A stretch of 64,000 bases of DNA from an uncultured Flavobacteriales bacterium (GCA_903823565.1 CAIJTF010000013.1:1-64000), one strand, 5' to 3'. Shown: positions 51,464 to 60,512, counted from the stretch's first letter. Numbers and translations are program-made. The notes: generated by a model from the letters alone, not told the origin.

Positions 51464-53608
51464 TTAAAAAGCGGAAAATACCAAGTCGATTCTCCTTTTT
51501 TTAGGGCTCACTTCATCAACGATTACAGAAACCTCATCCCCTAATTGAAGTGTTTTACCGGTCTTCCTGCCAACCAACACAAACTTGTCGGCATCAAAAT
51601 AATAACGATCGTTTTCCATGCTTTGAATGGAAACCATCCCTTCGCATTGGTTCTCCGTAAGCCTTACGAAAACCCCGTGTTCTGTTATACCAGAAACGAT
51701 GCCGGAGAAGGTTTCTCCAAGATGTTCTAACAACATTATTGTTTGAAAATACTTGTTGGACTCCCTTTCTGCATCTATGGCTTTTCGTTCATAAGAGGAA
51801 ATTCTTTTACAAACTTCGCGCAGCGCAGGGTTGTTTCTAAGGGAGCTGTTTTTTAGCTTTTCCTCAAGCATACGGTGAATGACTAAGTCTGCATAGCGTC
51901 TAATGGGAGAGGTGAAATGGGTATAAAAGTCAAAATGTAAACCGAAATGACCTTTGTTTTCTGTCGAATAAGATGCCTTGGCCATAGACCGTACAATCAT
52001 TCCTTGTATCAATGAGGAGTATGGAGAACCCTCTATTTGTTGAATCAACAAATTCAAGTCGTTCGACACGCTTTGCTCATTGTATGGGGGAAGTACGAAC
52101 CCGAATTTTTCACAGAATAATCGAAGCGTTGCAATTTTTTCAGGATCAGGGGTATCATGAACACGATAAAGAACGTCATACTTTTCTCCAGCCTTTATAT
52201 CCGGGCTTAAGAACTTCGCAACGGCTTTGTTGGCGAGCAACATAAATTCTTCAATCAATTTGTGCGCATCCTTGGATTGTTTGACAATAGTGTGCTCGGG
52301 CACGCCATTCTCCCCAATGATAAATTTGAGTTCCTGCGATTGAATATCCAACGCCCCGTCCTTTAACCTTTTTTTACGAATGTTTTTTGCGATGGTATCG
52401 AGCAGTTTAATTTCTTGACCATAGGGGTCTTCCGTTAGCCCTTCAATAATCTCTTGGGCCTCTTCATAGCTATAGCGCCGGTTCGAATGAATGATGGTTT
52501 TACCAAACCAAGTGTTTTTTATGTTTCCAGAAGTTGTCATTGTAAAAACCACCGAAAAGGTTAATTTATCTTCCTTCGGCCTTAATGAACAGATGACATT
52601 AGACAATTGCTCGGGCAACATGGGCATGACCCGATCAACAAGATAGACGGAATTACATCGCTTTAAGGCCTCCTTGTCCAAGGCCTTGTCCATCTCTACG
52701 TAATGCCCAACGTCTGCGATATGCACCCCAATTTCCAAATCACCGTTTTCAAGCCGCTCGAAAGAAATCGCATCATCGAAATCTTTTGCATCTACAGGAT
52801 CGATGGTAAAGGTTAACACAGACCTAAAATCCTTCCTTTTTGAAAGGGTTTCCTCCGATATGCTATCCGACAAGGATGAGGCCTCGCGCATCACCTCGTT
52901 TGGAAATTCTGGTTCAAACCCGTGGTTAATTAAAATGCTAATCATTTCGGCATCGTTGGTTCCCGCCTTGCCAAGAACCGCCGTTACCTCGCCGAAACAA
53001 TTTGACTTTTCTTTTGGTGATAGGGTAACTTTAAATACCACTTTCATTCCTTCCTTGGCACCCATGGTTTTCTCCTTGGGAATAATGATCTCCCCTAAAA
53101 ACCCAATTACATCAGGAATTACTACGAAATAGTCTTTTTTTGATCGAATAAGTCCAGTATAAAAGGTTTGCCCTCGTTCCAAGACTTCCTGCACCAAACC
53201 CTCTGGTTTTTGGTTCGGCCGGGACAACAATTGTACGGCGACACGATCACCCTGTCTAGCGGAATTTAAATTCTCTCGCTTAACAAAAATATCGTCCTTG
53301 ACATTAGGAACTATAACGTATCCATTTCCCCGCTGATTGATCTGTATCTGACCGATTATCTTTTCGGATTGAATTGCCCTAAAATCGTAATGGGATTCTT
53401 GCTTGATACGTCCTTGCTGAGCTAGTGCGGTAAGCGCATCGAAGACGCGTTGTCTTTCGTGAGGTTTATTGGCCTGAATGAGTTGACAAACGTGTGTGTA
53501 ACTTAGGGTTTTCTCTGAGGATTTATTGAAAACCGCAAGAATAGTATTTTGATAACCCTTGGAACTTGAACAATCCAGACGGGGTTTTCTAGGATAAGGT
53601 TTTGACAT
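51464..53608 (-). CDS. rnr: Ribonuclease R
   Basis: The 714-residue exoribonuclease has an N-terminal winged-helix part, cold-shock-like domains (about 60-230), the RNB core with T-I-D-P-V-D-A-K-D-F-D-D-A-I-S (metal-binding Asp cluster) and H-I-A-D-V-G-H-Y-V, and a C-terminal S1 domain starting F-S-G-I-V-S-G-I-T-E-H-G-V-F-V. It degrades structured RNA 3' to 5' in the cytoplasm. It lacks the basic C-terminal tail of E. coli RNase R, as is usual in Bacteroidota. It follows the T9SS cargo gene by 13 bp. Confidence 0.93.
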   Translation of the reverse strand: MSKPYPRKPRLDCSSSKGYQNTILAVFNKSSEKTLSYTHVCQLIQANKPHERQRVFDALTALAQQGRIKQESHYDFRAIQSEKIIGQIQINQRGNGYVIVPNVKDDIFVKRENLNSARQGDRVAVQLLSRPNQKPEGLVQEVLERGQTFYTGLIRSKKDYFVVIPDVIGFLGEIIIPKEKTMGAKEGMKVVFKVTLSPKEKSNCFGEVTAVLGKAGTNDAEMISILINHGFEPEFPNEVMREASSLSDSISEETLSKRKDFRSVLTFTIDPVDAKDFDDAISFERLENGDLEIGVHIADVGHYVEMDKALDKEALKRCNSVYLVDRVMPMLPEQLSNVICSLRPKEDKLTFSVVFTMTTSGNIKNTWFGKTIIHSNRRYSYEEAQEIIEGLTEDPYGQEIKLLDTIAKNIRKKRLKDGALDIQSQELKFIIGENGVPEHTIVKQSKDAHKLIEEFMLLANKAVAKFLSPDIKAGEKYDVLYRVHDTPDPEKIATLRLFCEKFGFVLPPYNEQSVSNDLNLLIQQIEGSPYSSLIQGMIVRSMAKASYSTENKGHFGLHFDFYTHFTSPIRRYADLVIHRMLEEKLKNSSLRNNPALREVCKRISSYERKAIDAERESNKYFQTIMLLEHLGETFSGIVSGITEHGVFVRLTENQCEGMVSIQSMENDRYYFDADKFVLVGRKTGKTLQLGDEVSVIVDEVSPKKRRIDLVFSAF

Positions 53609-53621
53609 GTTTCGCCATTCC

Positions 53622-54389
53622 TTAATGGCGAATGATTACCTTTTTTACAAAGGGCCTAGACCCCGACCCTTCAAATGTTATAAAATATACTCCGCTACGG
53701 AATTCAGAGGTGTTAATTTTTTTTGAACCGTAAACTTGATCTTTTAAAACAAGATTGCCAAGCGCATCAACCATTTTAAAGGACATATTATCAATACCCG
53801 TTAAAGAAACGTTAATGTAGTCTGAGGCGGGGTTCGGTAATATAACCACGTTAACAGGGTCTTTAACGACCGGTTTGACGGAAGCAACGTAGTCAATAAT
53901 AACATCAACAGAATCTAGAAAGGAAGTCCCGGAAGAGGAAGTAATGTAATATCGATAGTGAGCCGTTCCAGAAACCCCGTCCGCAGGGTTGAAGTCAGGT
54001 TTCATTTCACCAAATTCGTTAGGCAATAAATTAAATTGAACCGCGGCCCCACCCGGCGAAGTCCACGGATTAGCGTTCATTTGGGTGCTAGAGTAGCAAG
54101 ATCCGCCGAATGGATCAGTTGAATGGCCCCAACATAAACCATCGGTCCAGCCGTTGGGCACAGAAATTTTAGAACGCGTTATTCTCCAACTTTGCGTATT
54201 TGCTGCGTTATTGTGAACTTCGAACGTTACATCAAATAACCCGGCAGATGGAGCAACCATAGTGAATGCAGCTGATCCGGAAGAGTAATCCATGTTTTGT
54301 CCATCTAGAAAAATTGCGATGTTATCTTGAGCATTTGCAGAGCTCATGACGACTATGAGAGCGAAGAGTGTGCTGTATATTTTCTTCAT
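53622..54389 (-). CDS. Secreted protein with T9SS type A sorting domain
   Basis: The 255-residue protein has a signal peptide (about 1-20, ending A-N-A-Q), an Ig-like beta domain with N-N-A-A-N-T and W-R-I-T-R-S-K-I, C-W-G-H and C-Y-S-S, and a C-terminal type A sorting domain (V-I-L-P-N-P-A-S-D-Y-I, then R-S-G-V-Y-F-I-T-F and K-K-V-I-I-R). It should be exported by T9SS, anchored and possibly cleaved. The N-terminal domain is not identified. A canonical promoter lies upstream, and it is divergent from the TlpA gene. rnr follows 13 bp after its stop. Confidence 0.87.
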   Translation of the reverse strand: MKKIYSTLFALIVVMSSANAQDNIAIFLDGQNMDYSSGSAAFTMVAPSAGLFDVTFEVHNNAANTQSWRITRSKISVPNGWTDGLCWGHSTDPFGGSCYSSTQMNANPWTSPGGAAVQFNLLPNEFGEMKPDFNPADGVSGTAHYRYYITSSSGTSFLDSVDVIIDYVASVKPVVKDPVNVVILPNPASDYINVSLTGIDNMSFKMVDALGNLVLKDQVYGSKKINTSEFRSGVYFITFEGSGSRPFVKKVIIRH

Positions 54390-54420
54390 AGTTTCGGTAT
54401 GTATAAAGGTACTAATGTTT

Positions 54421-54452
54421 CAAATATAAGGTAAAAAACCAAACCGCCCAAA
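54421..54452 (-). promoter_or_regulatory. Canonical promoter of the T9SS cargo gene
   Basis: On the minus strand TTTG (54452-54449) and TATATTTG (54428-54421) are 20 bp apart, the full consensus. The ATG is 32 bp downstream. Confidence 0.7.
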
Positions 54453-54477
54453 TAAAACAGGATATAAAAAATTAATG

Positions 54478-54485
54478 TAAATTTG
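54478..54485 (+). promoter_or_regulatory. -7 element TAAATTTG upstream of the TlpA gene
   Basis: TAAATTTG fits TAnnTTTG and its last base is 45 nt before the ATG at 54531. The -33 is not clear. It is divergent from the T9SS cargo promoter, so the 141-bp gap carries both. Confidence 0.4.
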
Positions 54486-54530
54486 GATTGGCAAACGTTT
54501 TGGTAACGTAACGGCCATCAAATTATTCTT

Positions 54531-55046
54531 ATGAAAAAATATTTCCTTTTTACTTTCCTTTTTTTTGCTTGCATATCCATTTTCAATGCCCAATCGTTGC
54601 TCGATTCATTAGATTCTAAAAAGGTTCCATCGGTAAAGTTAAAGGACATAAATGGTAAGGAGTTCAACACGGCCAACCTTGGGTTTAAAGGACCCGTTGT
54701 AATAAGTTTTTGGGCAACATGGTGCACCCCATGCAAACGAGAACTTATGGCAATTCATGAACAATATGAAGAATGGCAAGAAGAAACGGGGGTGACTTTA
54801 GTAGCGGTGTCCATTGACGACGAAAAAACAAAACGTGACGTTATAACCTATGCCAATGGGAAGGCTTGGGATTATTTAGTTCTTCTTGATCCAAATGGAG
54901 ACTTTAGAAGAAGTATGGGGGTCAATAATGTGCCCCACACCTTCTTGTTGGACGCAGAGGGCAACATCGTTTATACCCACAACAATTACGCTCCGGGCGA
55001 TGAGGAACATCTGTATGAAGAAATTAAGAAAGTTGTCAAAAAATAA
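54531..55046 (+). CDS. TlpA family thiol-disulfide oxidoreductase
   Basis: The 171-residue protein has a signal peptide (about 1-21, ending F-N-A-Q) and a thioredoxin fold with F-W-A-T-W-C-T-P-C-K-R-E (Cys65, Cys68) and V-P-H-T-F-L-L (cis-Pro). It is exported and likely keeps thiols reduced or handles disulfides in the periplasm. It is the first of a three-gene run with the DUF6029 barrel and an Omp28 lipoprotein that also has a C-x-x-C. The next gene overlaps it by 32 bp. Confidence 0.9.
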   Translation: MKKYFLFTFLFFACISIFNAQSLLDSLDSKKVPSVKLKDINGKEFNTANLGFKGPVVISFWATWCTPCKRELMAIHEQYEEWQEETGVTLVAVSIDDEKTKRDVITYANGKAWDYLVLLDPNGDFRRSMGVNNVPHTFLLDAEGNIVYTHNNYAPGDEEHLYEEIKKVVKK

Positions 55047-56703
55047 AATTGTTTTAGTAGTTTTCTTATTGCTGTCAACCGCAGGAATTGGACAGGGTAA
55101 TCTAACAGGAAATATTGAGTCTACCTTTCAATATTTGAACGATGACCCGGTAATAAACGCCTTTCAGCCACCGTCTAAAGGATTGATCAATTCGTATATG
55201 AATGTTTTTTACACCCATTCGGGATTTAAAGCAGGGATGCGTGTTGAAAGCTATCTTCCGAGAATTCAAGGGTATCCCAATCGATTTGATGGAACGGGAA
55301 TTGGGTTCAGATACGTTGGATATGTGAACCAAAAGGTGGATGTAACCTTAGGGCATTTTTATGAACAGTTTGGCAGCGGATTATCCCTAAGGACCTATGA
55401 AGATCGTGCCTTAGGTTATGACAATGCCCTGGATGGGATACGGTTGATTGTAAAGCCCACAAAAGGCATTCAAATTAAAGGTGTTTATGGCAATCAACGG
55501 CTTTCTTTTACCAATGGTAGGGTTGTGAATAGCGACGGAATAGTGCGAGCAATTGATGCCGAACTTAGTCTTAATGAAGCGATTGCCTCAATAAAGGATT
55601 TTCCCCTTGAAATGTCTTTTGGGGGCAGTTTTGTTAGTAAATTTCAATTGGATGATGATGACAATCTAGTGTTGCCAGAAAACGTTGGGGCCTACGGGGG
55701 AAGGGTTAAGCTCGGATATAAAAAGCTTAGGTTGGATGGTGAGTACATTTTGAAAGAACAAGATCCATCTATCGATAATGGCAAAGTATATAATTATGGA
55801 CACGCTTGTGTTTTAAATTTTGGGTATTCTACAAAAGGCCTTGGCCTAACCCTTTCAGCAAAATCTGTTGACAACATGAGTTTTAGGTCCGACCGAAACA
55901 AGGAGCTTCAAGACGTTTTTATCAATTATCTACCTGCACTCAATAAAACGCACACGTACAACCTGGTCGCGACATTATATCCATATGCGACCCAACCCTT
56001 AGGGGAGGTGGCTTACCAGTTCGACCTAATTTATACGATAAAAAAGGGGTCGAAGGTAGGGGGTAAATACGGCACAACATTAGGGTTGAACGCCTCCACA
56101 ACGTACCGTCCAGAGCATTATTTAAACGGAGGAAATGTTAATGACGCCAACCGCGTTTATTATCGTTCCAAAGCGTTTGATCGCAGCGATAGTTTATATT
56201 GGAGAGACATTAATGTCAACGTTACGCGAAAGGTTAACAAAAAATTACTCTTGTTGCTTTCATACTACAATATCACCATTAACAACGATGTTGCAAAAAT
56301 TTCAAACGACGCTACGGGCATAATTTCATCCCACATAGCGGTCGCCGAGGCTTCTTATAAAATTAATGCGAAACACAATATCCGTATTGAAGCACAGGGA
56401 TTATTTGTCAACAAAAAAAGTGATGGAACCATAAATGACAAAGGAAATTGGGCAACAACGCTTATCGAATATACGGTTTCGCCCCACTATTTTATTAGTT
56501 TTTTAAATCAGTATAATTACGGCAATCCAGACGAGGAAAAACGTGTTAATTATCCAAATGTCAGTGCTGGCTATATCCACGAGTCGACGCGGTTTATGGT
56601 GTCCTATGGAAGACAAAGGGCCGGATTATTTTGTGTCGGGGGCGTTTGTCGATTCGTTCCAGCAAATAATGGCCTAACCATTAGCTTTACCCAAAGTTTC
56701 TAA
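55015..56703 (+). CDS. DUF6029-like outer-membrane barrel protein
   Basis: The 562-residue protein has a signal peptide (about 1-27) after a basic start, K-K-L-R-K-L, and a beta-strand-rich body with D-D-P-V-I-N and F-Q-P-P-S-K near its beginning. It ends T-I-S-F-T-Q-S-F, the Phe-terminated barrel insertion signal. The pattern fits the DUF6029 family of Bacteroidota, of unknown function. The frame is open to 54886, but that start would be inside tlpA; the ATG at 55015 begins the signal peptide. It overlaps tlpA by 32 bp and is 2 bp from the Omp28 gene. Confidence 0.72.
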   Translation: MKKLRKLSKNKIVLVVFLLLSTAGIGQGNLTGNIESTFQYLNDDPVINAFQPPSKGLINSYMNVFYTHSGFKAGMRVESYLPRIQGYPNRFDGTGIGFRYVGYVNQKVDVTLGHFYEQFGSGLSLRTYEDRALGYDNALDGIRLIVKPTKGIQIKGVYGNQRLSFTNGRVVNSDGIVRAIDAELSLNEAIASIKDFPLEMSFGGSFVSKFQLDDDDNLVLPENVGAYGGRVKLGYKKLRLDGEYILKEQDPSIDNGKVYNYGHACVLNFGYSTKGLGLTLSAKSVDNMSFRSDRNKELQDVFINYLPALNKTHTYNLVATLYPYATQPLGEVAYQFDLIYTIKKGSKVGGKYGTTLGLNASTTYRPEHYLNGGNVNDANRVYYRSKAFDRSDSLYWRDINVNVTRKVNKKLLLLLSYYNITINNDVAKISNDATGIISSHIAVAEASYKINAKHNIRIEAQGLFVNKKSDGTINDKGNWATTLIEYTVSPHYFISFLNQYNYGNPDEEKRVNYPNVSAGYIHESTRFMVSYGRQRAGLFCVGGVCRFVPANNGLTISFTQSF

Positions 56704-56705
56704 AT

Positions 56706-57638
56706 ATGATGAAATATTCGATCCTAATTCTTGTTTTGTGTTGGTTGTTTTTTCGATGTGACCACGTAGAAAATCCTTATCCACCCATCAGTAATAATGG
56801 TTTAGACACCACCCTCTACCCAGGAAATTGGTCGGATTATGTAGCCAATGAATGGCCCAGTTTTTCTCAAAATACAAACACCAACCGAAACGTGCTTTTG
56901 GAAGACTTCACAGGCCACAAATGCATCTATTGTCCAGCCGCTGCAGACCTGGCTCATGCGCTGCACGAGGCAAATCCCAATCGTGTATTTGCCCTTTCCA
57001 TACATGCTGGCCCAACGGGTATAGGGGATTTTCAAACGGTATCTCCTCCGGAATATCCATTAGATTTTACCACTCCCGAAGGAATTCAAATCGCGCAGTA
57101 TTTTGGAATTAACGATGGTGGGTTTATAGGAAATCCAAGAGGAACAGTCAGTAGAATACAAAATGGCGGTGTAATTTTTCAAAGTCCTGCAGCATGGTCC
57201 TCCATGACGAATACAGCGTTATCGCAAAACGTGTTAAAGGTAAATGTTCAATCGGTCTTAAATTATTACCCAACAACCCAGGGTGCTTTTTTACATGTGG
57301 AGGTGGAAAAGCTTGACCCAACCCTCACGAATGAATTAGCTATAGTCGCCTCGTTGGTTGAAGATTCATTGGTTGGGGATCAAAAAATGAGCGACAACAG
57401 CCACAATGCTAATTACGTACACCGAGATATCCACAGAGGGAACTTAAATGCTCAACCCTTTGGACGAACCCTAACTTCTCAAGACCTTCAAAATGGCAAA
57501 TATTACGTCAATTATAGTTTTAAAGTACCCAATCAATTAAGCGGCTCCTATAATGCTTCTAACATGCACGTACTGGTTTACGTTTACGACAAAACAACGT
57601 GGGAAATTTACCAAGTAATCAAGCAAAAAATTGAATAA
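56706..57638 (+). CDS. Omp28-related outer-membrane lipoprotein
   Basis: The 310-residue protein has a lipoprotein-type signal (L-F-F-R-C, Cys18) and, from about residue 62, N-V-L-L-E-D-F-T-G-H-K-C-I-Y-C-P-A-A, the Omp28 start with a thioredoxin-like C-x-x-C (Cys73, Cys76). The C-terminal half is beta-rich. Omp28 of Porphyromonas is a surface lipoprotein (putative adhesin). The Cys pair suggests a redox link with the adjacent TlpA. It is last in the TlpA-DUF6029-Omp28 run, followed by a hairpin. Confidence 0.82.
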   Translation: MMKYSILILVLCWLFFRCDHVENPYPPISNNGLDTTLYPGNWSDYVANEWPSFSQNTNTNRNVLLEDFTGHKCIYCPAAADLAHALHEANPNRVFALSIHAGPTGIGDFQTVSPPEYPLDFTTPEGIQIAQYFGINDGGFIGNPRGTVSRIQNGGVIFQSPAAWSSMTNTALSQNVLKVNVQSVLNYYPTTQGAFLHVEVEKLDPTLTNELAIVASLVEDSLVGDQKMSDNSHNANYVHRDIHRGNLNAQPFGRTLTSQDLQNGKYYVNYSFKVPNQLSGSYNASNMHVLVYVYDKTTWEIYQVIKQKIE

Positions 57639-57661
57639 AAAAAGCCGGCATTTGCCGGCTT
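57636..57661 (-). terminator. Terminator between Omp28 and the T9SS cargo gene
   Basis: An 8-bp stem (57642-57649 with 57654-57661), GC-rich in its core, with a 4-nt loop is preceded on the plus strand by a run of A. Read on the minus strand this gives stem plus T-tract, ending the T9SS cargo transcript. On the plus strand there is no T-run, but it may also serve the Omp28 transcript. Confidence 0.75.
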
Positions 57662-57687
57662 CAATTCAAAAAGGTTAGATGCAATTC

Positions 57688-58431
57688 TTATTCTTTGATG
57701 AACTTTTTACTTACCATCCCGTCCGAACCAAGAACATTAACAAAGTAAATTCCTCGATCGAAGGAGCTTAAATCCAAAGTCACTTCTGATTGGGCTAATT
57801 CATTTAAACCAACCAGTACTTGTCCATTGATGTTTGAAAGCGTGATGTCCTTAGCTAAAACGCCCGTAAGGGTAATCACGTCTTGAGCGGGATTTGGATA
57901 CACGGAAATCGCGTCAAAGCTGCTGCTAATCAACCCAGCATTTCCTACAATAATTTTATATCCACCAAACGAAACGCTTTGAGTAACTGGTGTTGGCGGA
58001 AGTCCGGGAATAAGGGTTACTAGTACCGTTGCGTCTACGTCTATGGTGATGGGATAGGTTCCTGTTGTTGCCGTAGTTCCATAAACATTTGCACAGCCAT
58101 TATTGCCACCATTATACGTACAATTGGCAACATTACAAGCGTAATTGTATCCAGCAGGAAGGCCCTGAACACCGGTTACAGTAAAGCTCTGGATGGGTGA
58201 GCCCACAAAATTTCCAGAGGCATCTAACTCGGCAGTAACCGTTGCTGGAACCTTGAAATTAAGGTCTGTAGAATAGGCAACATTGGCGGCTGCAGGAGGG
58301 AAGTTCTGTACGGTATCCGGCCATACGCCATACGTTGAGTCAACAAAATTTGCTCCAGGTGTACAAGATTGAGCCTCAGAGACAAACCCCAAGAGACCAC
58401 TAAATGCAATAAAAAGTAACTGTTTTTTCAT
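57688..58431 (-). CDS. Secreted protein with T9SS type A sorting domain
   Basis: The 247-residue protein has a signal peptide (about 1-21, ending S-E-A-Q), a middle part with paired Cys (C-N-V-A-N-C and N-N-G-C-A-N-V) and a type A sorting domain (I-S-V-Y-P-N-P-A-Q-D-V-I, then D-R-G-I-Y-F-V-N-V and S-K-K-F-I-K-E). It should be exported by T9SS. The middle is not recognised. The ATG at 58431 is chosen over a TTG two codons earlier. It has a TATATTTG element upstream and a terminator after. Confidence 0.87.
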   Translation of the reverse strand: MKKQLLFIAFSGLLGFVSEAQSCTPGANFVDSTYGVWPDTVQNFPPAAANVAYSTDLNFKVPATVTAELDASGNFVGSPIQSFTVTGVQGLPAGYNYACNVANCTYNGGNNGCANVYGTTATTGTYPITIDVDATVLVTLIPGLPPTPVTQSVSFGGYKIIVGNAGLISSSFDAISVYPNPAQDVITLTGVLAKDITLSNINGQVLVGLNELAQSEVTLDLSSFDRGIYFVNVLGSDGMVSKKFIKE

Positions 58432-58453
58432 AATCAAATCGTTTTAATTAAAT

Positions 58454-58461
58454 CAAATATA
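58454..58461 (-). promoter_or_regulatory. -7 element TATATTTG upstream of the T9SS cargo gene
   Basis: Minus-strand octamer matching TAnnTTTG, 23 bp from the ATG at 58431. No clear TTTG at 19-21 bp. Confidence 0.5.
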
Positions 58462-58573
58462 CTTAAAACTATCCAAAAGGGCTTTCTTTCATAGCTAATC
58501 TAACGGTCGCTTTCTCATAGGATCGAATCAATCGTCCTAATATGTGTATTTTTACCTGTGTAAAAGCGATAGT

Positions 58574-58888
58574 ATGGTGTTGTATAATGTTACGGTTAGT
58601 ATTGAAGCAGACATTGAGGCAGAGTGGTTGGATTGGATGAAAACGGTTCATATCCCCGATGTATTGAAAAAAGGACCGTTTATTCGATGCGTATTTTCTA
58701 AAATTCAAGGAATGGAGGCCCAAGAAACTTCCTATTCTTTATTATATTTTTGCGATTCGCAGGCGCAATTAACAGTTTATTTGGAAAACCAAGCCCCCTT
58801 ACTGCAAGAAGCACACACCCTTCGCTTTAAGGACAAATTCGTTGCATTCAGAACCGTTTTACAGGTGATAGACACGTTAGAGCCATGA
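58574..58888 (+). CDS. DUF4286 family protein
   Basis: The 104-residue protein begins M-V-L-Y-N-V-T-V-S-I-E and has W-L-D-W-M-K-T-V-H-I-P-D-V-L, the DUF4286 signature. The fold is a ferredoxin-like dimeric barrel by family knowledge. Its function is unknown; it is often next to rsmA in Bacteroidota, as here, and overlaps that gene by 4 bp (ATGA). The frame is open to 58544, but the homologous start is the ATG at 58574. Confidence 0.85.
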   Translation: MVLYNVTVSIEADIEAEWLDWMKTVHIPDVLKKGPFIRCVFSKIQGMEAQETSYSLLYFCDSQAQLTVYLENQAPLLQEAHTLRFKDKFVAFRTVLQVIDTLEP

Positions 58889-59664
58889 ACGTTAAGGCGA
58901 AAAAAAAATGGGGGCAGCATTTTTTAACGAATCCAACTGTTTGTGAACGAATTATAAATTACCTTAATCCCCTTGTAAGTAAGGAAACGGTTATAGAAGT
59001 TGGGCCCGGTATGGGCGCCCTAACTTCGCTGGTTTTGGAAAAAACGACGTTCCCATTTTATGCTTTCGAAATTGATGAAGAGGCAATTAATTATTTAAAC
59101 GAAAAACACCCATCGTTTAAAAATCTTATCCATCAGGATTTCCTTTTAGCAAATTTAAAAGCGTGTTTTCCCTCGAAATCGCTAGTTGTGGTTGGGAATT
59201 TCCCCTACAATATTTCTTCCCAAATTTTATTTAAATGCCTTGCACATCGAACGGAAATAACGGGAATTGTTGGAATGTTTCAAAAAGAGGTTGCGCAACG
59301 AATTTGTGAAAAGCCTGGAAGCCGTCAATACGGAATATTAAGCGTATTGATGCAAGCCTTTTATGAGGTCGAGTATGGGTTTACGATAAAACCGGGGGCA
59401 TTTAATCCGCCTCCAAAGGTAGATTCTGCAGTAATACATTGTAAAAGAAAAGCCAAATTCCATTTGGATTGCGACGAAGATTTATTTTTTCGTGTTGTAA
59501 AGATGGCCTTTAATCAACGAAGAAAAATTCTCAGAAACTCCCTTAAAAGTTTAATGGAAGAAAAGGATTTGCCAGAAGCACTAGCTATGTCGCGCCCGGA
59601 ACAGCTAGACGTGGAGGCCTTTGTATTATTAACAACGATCATAGAACGAGCCAATGAAAGATAA
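58885..59664 (+). CDS. rsmA: 16S rRNA (adenine1518/1519-N6)-dimethyltransferase
   Basis: The 259-residue enzyme has K-K-K-W-G-Q-H-F-L (residues 5-13), the SAM-binding E-V-G-P-G-M-G-A-L-T, and V-G-N-F-P-Y-N-I-S-S, the N-x-P-Y catalytic motif. It dimethylates two adenosines near the 3' end of 16S rRNA in late assembly. It overlaps DUF4286 by 4 bp and the following helical protein by 11 bp. Confidence 0.94.
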   Translation: MNVKAKKKWGQHFLTNPTVCERIINYLNPLVSKETVIEVGPGMGALTSLVLEKTTFPFYAFEIDEEAINYLNEKHPSFKNLIHQDFLLANLKACFPSKSLVVVGNFPYNISSQILFKCLAHRTEITGIVGMFQKEVAQRICEKPGSRQYGILSVLMQAFYEVEYGFTIKPGAFNPPPKVDSAVIHCKRKAKFHLDCDEDLFFRVVKMAFNQRRKILRNSLKSLMEEKDLPEALAMSRPEQLDVEAFVLLTTIIERANER

Positions 59665-60187
59665 ACTAGAAAAGCTAAAAAAAGAATTAACAACCGGCGA
59701 CGATGACAAATTCAAAAACACCATGGACCGGCTTATGGACCAAGGGTCGCTTGATCAAATCCCCTTACTTTTTCGCACGTATTTTACGATTGAGGATAGA
59801 GTCCGCAAACACCAGTTGTTTGAACTTATGGCTTCTGTAATTAAAAAGGGAGCAGAAAAAACGTGGATGGGCTTGTTGAATCAGGAGCCCGACATCGAAG
59901 CGCGTCGAGCAATAATACAGATAATGTGGAACGCACGTCTTGATTTTTCAGCCTATTTAAAGGACATAGTAGAAATTGCTTGTTTGGAGGATGAACTCAC
60001 TGGGATAGAGGCCCTAACGCTAATTGAGAACATGGAGGGGCCTTTTGAAGAAGAACGTTTGATGGATGCAAAAATGAAAATAATAGACAGCTTAAATCAA
60101 AACAAACACATCCTAAAGGCATCCAAAGTAAAAATTTTACAAGAAATCCTTGCTTGGATTATGGTGCAAGAGGACCGAATCATTTAA
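59654..60187 (+). CDS. Alpha-helical (HEAT-like) protein of unknown function
   Basis: The 177-residue protein is all helical by pattern, with repeats of the kind D-Q-I-P-L-L-F-R and A-R-R-A-I-I-Q-I-M-W, a loose HEAT-like arrangement. It has no signal peptide and should be cytoplasmic. I do not recognise the family. It overlaps rsmA by 11 bp, which suggests a role linked to the ribosome or simply co-transcription. Its end overlaps the convergent DUF4296 gene by 8 bp. Confidence 0.75.
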   Translation: MKDKLEKLKKELTTGDDDKFKNTMDRLMDQGSLDQIPLLFRTYFTIEDRVRKHQLFELMASVIKKGAEKTWMGLLNQEPDIEARRAIIQIMWNARLDFSAYLKDIVEIACLEDELTGIEALTLIENMEGPFEEERLMDAKMKIIDSLNQNKHILKASKVKILQEILAWIMVQEDRII

Positions 60188-60512
60188 TGCGGTTCATCTG
60201 CTCTTTTAGCTCTTGAATTACCATTGAATTCAATTCCATATAAACAGTTGGGTTTTGCATGTAAAAATCAAAGCTCTTTCGATACGTTTTTTTGTCGGTA
60301 TGGAACCTTTTAAAAACCGTATTTAATTCCTCATCAAGTGTTTTTTGATTTATATCAGACCCAATGTTCTTTTGATAATGCATTTCAATTAAATGCACCT
60401 CCGCCATCAGTTTAACCATCTTATCTTTGGGTATTATTGGGTTTTGAAGCGCCTCCCCTTTGCAATTGAAAAGCAACAAAACGAAAATGGTATAGATAGT
60501 AATGGTTCTCAT
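60180..60512 (-). CDS. DUF4296 lipoprotein
   Basis: The 110-residue protein has a lipobox-like L-L-L-F-N-C (Cys about 17) and a helical body with M-A-E-V-H-L-I-E-M-H-Y-Q-K, the DUF4296 motif. The start is the ATG at 60512, not the frame start at 60551, since that leaves a normal signal and gives a 4-bp ATGA overlap with pyrC. The function is unknown. It is the last of the Dpm1-like/pyrC/DUF4296 run, a common Bacteroidota order. Confidence 0.82.
   Translation of the reverse strand: MRTITIYTIFVLLLFNCKGEALQNPIIPKDKMVKLMAEVHLIEMHYQKNIGSDINQKTLDEELNTVFKRFHTDKKTYRKSFDFYMQNPTVYMELNSMVIQELKEQMNRIK

Noticed and set aside
54886-55014. Longer N-terminus for the DUF6029 barrel
   Set aside because: It would lie in a different frame inside tlpA, and the signal peptide begins at 55015.
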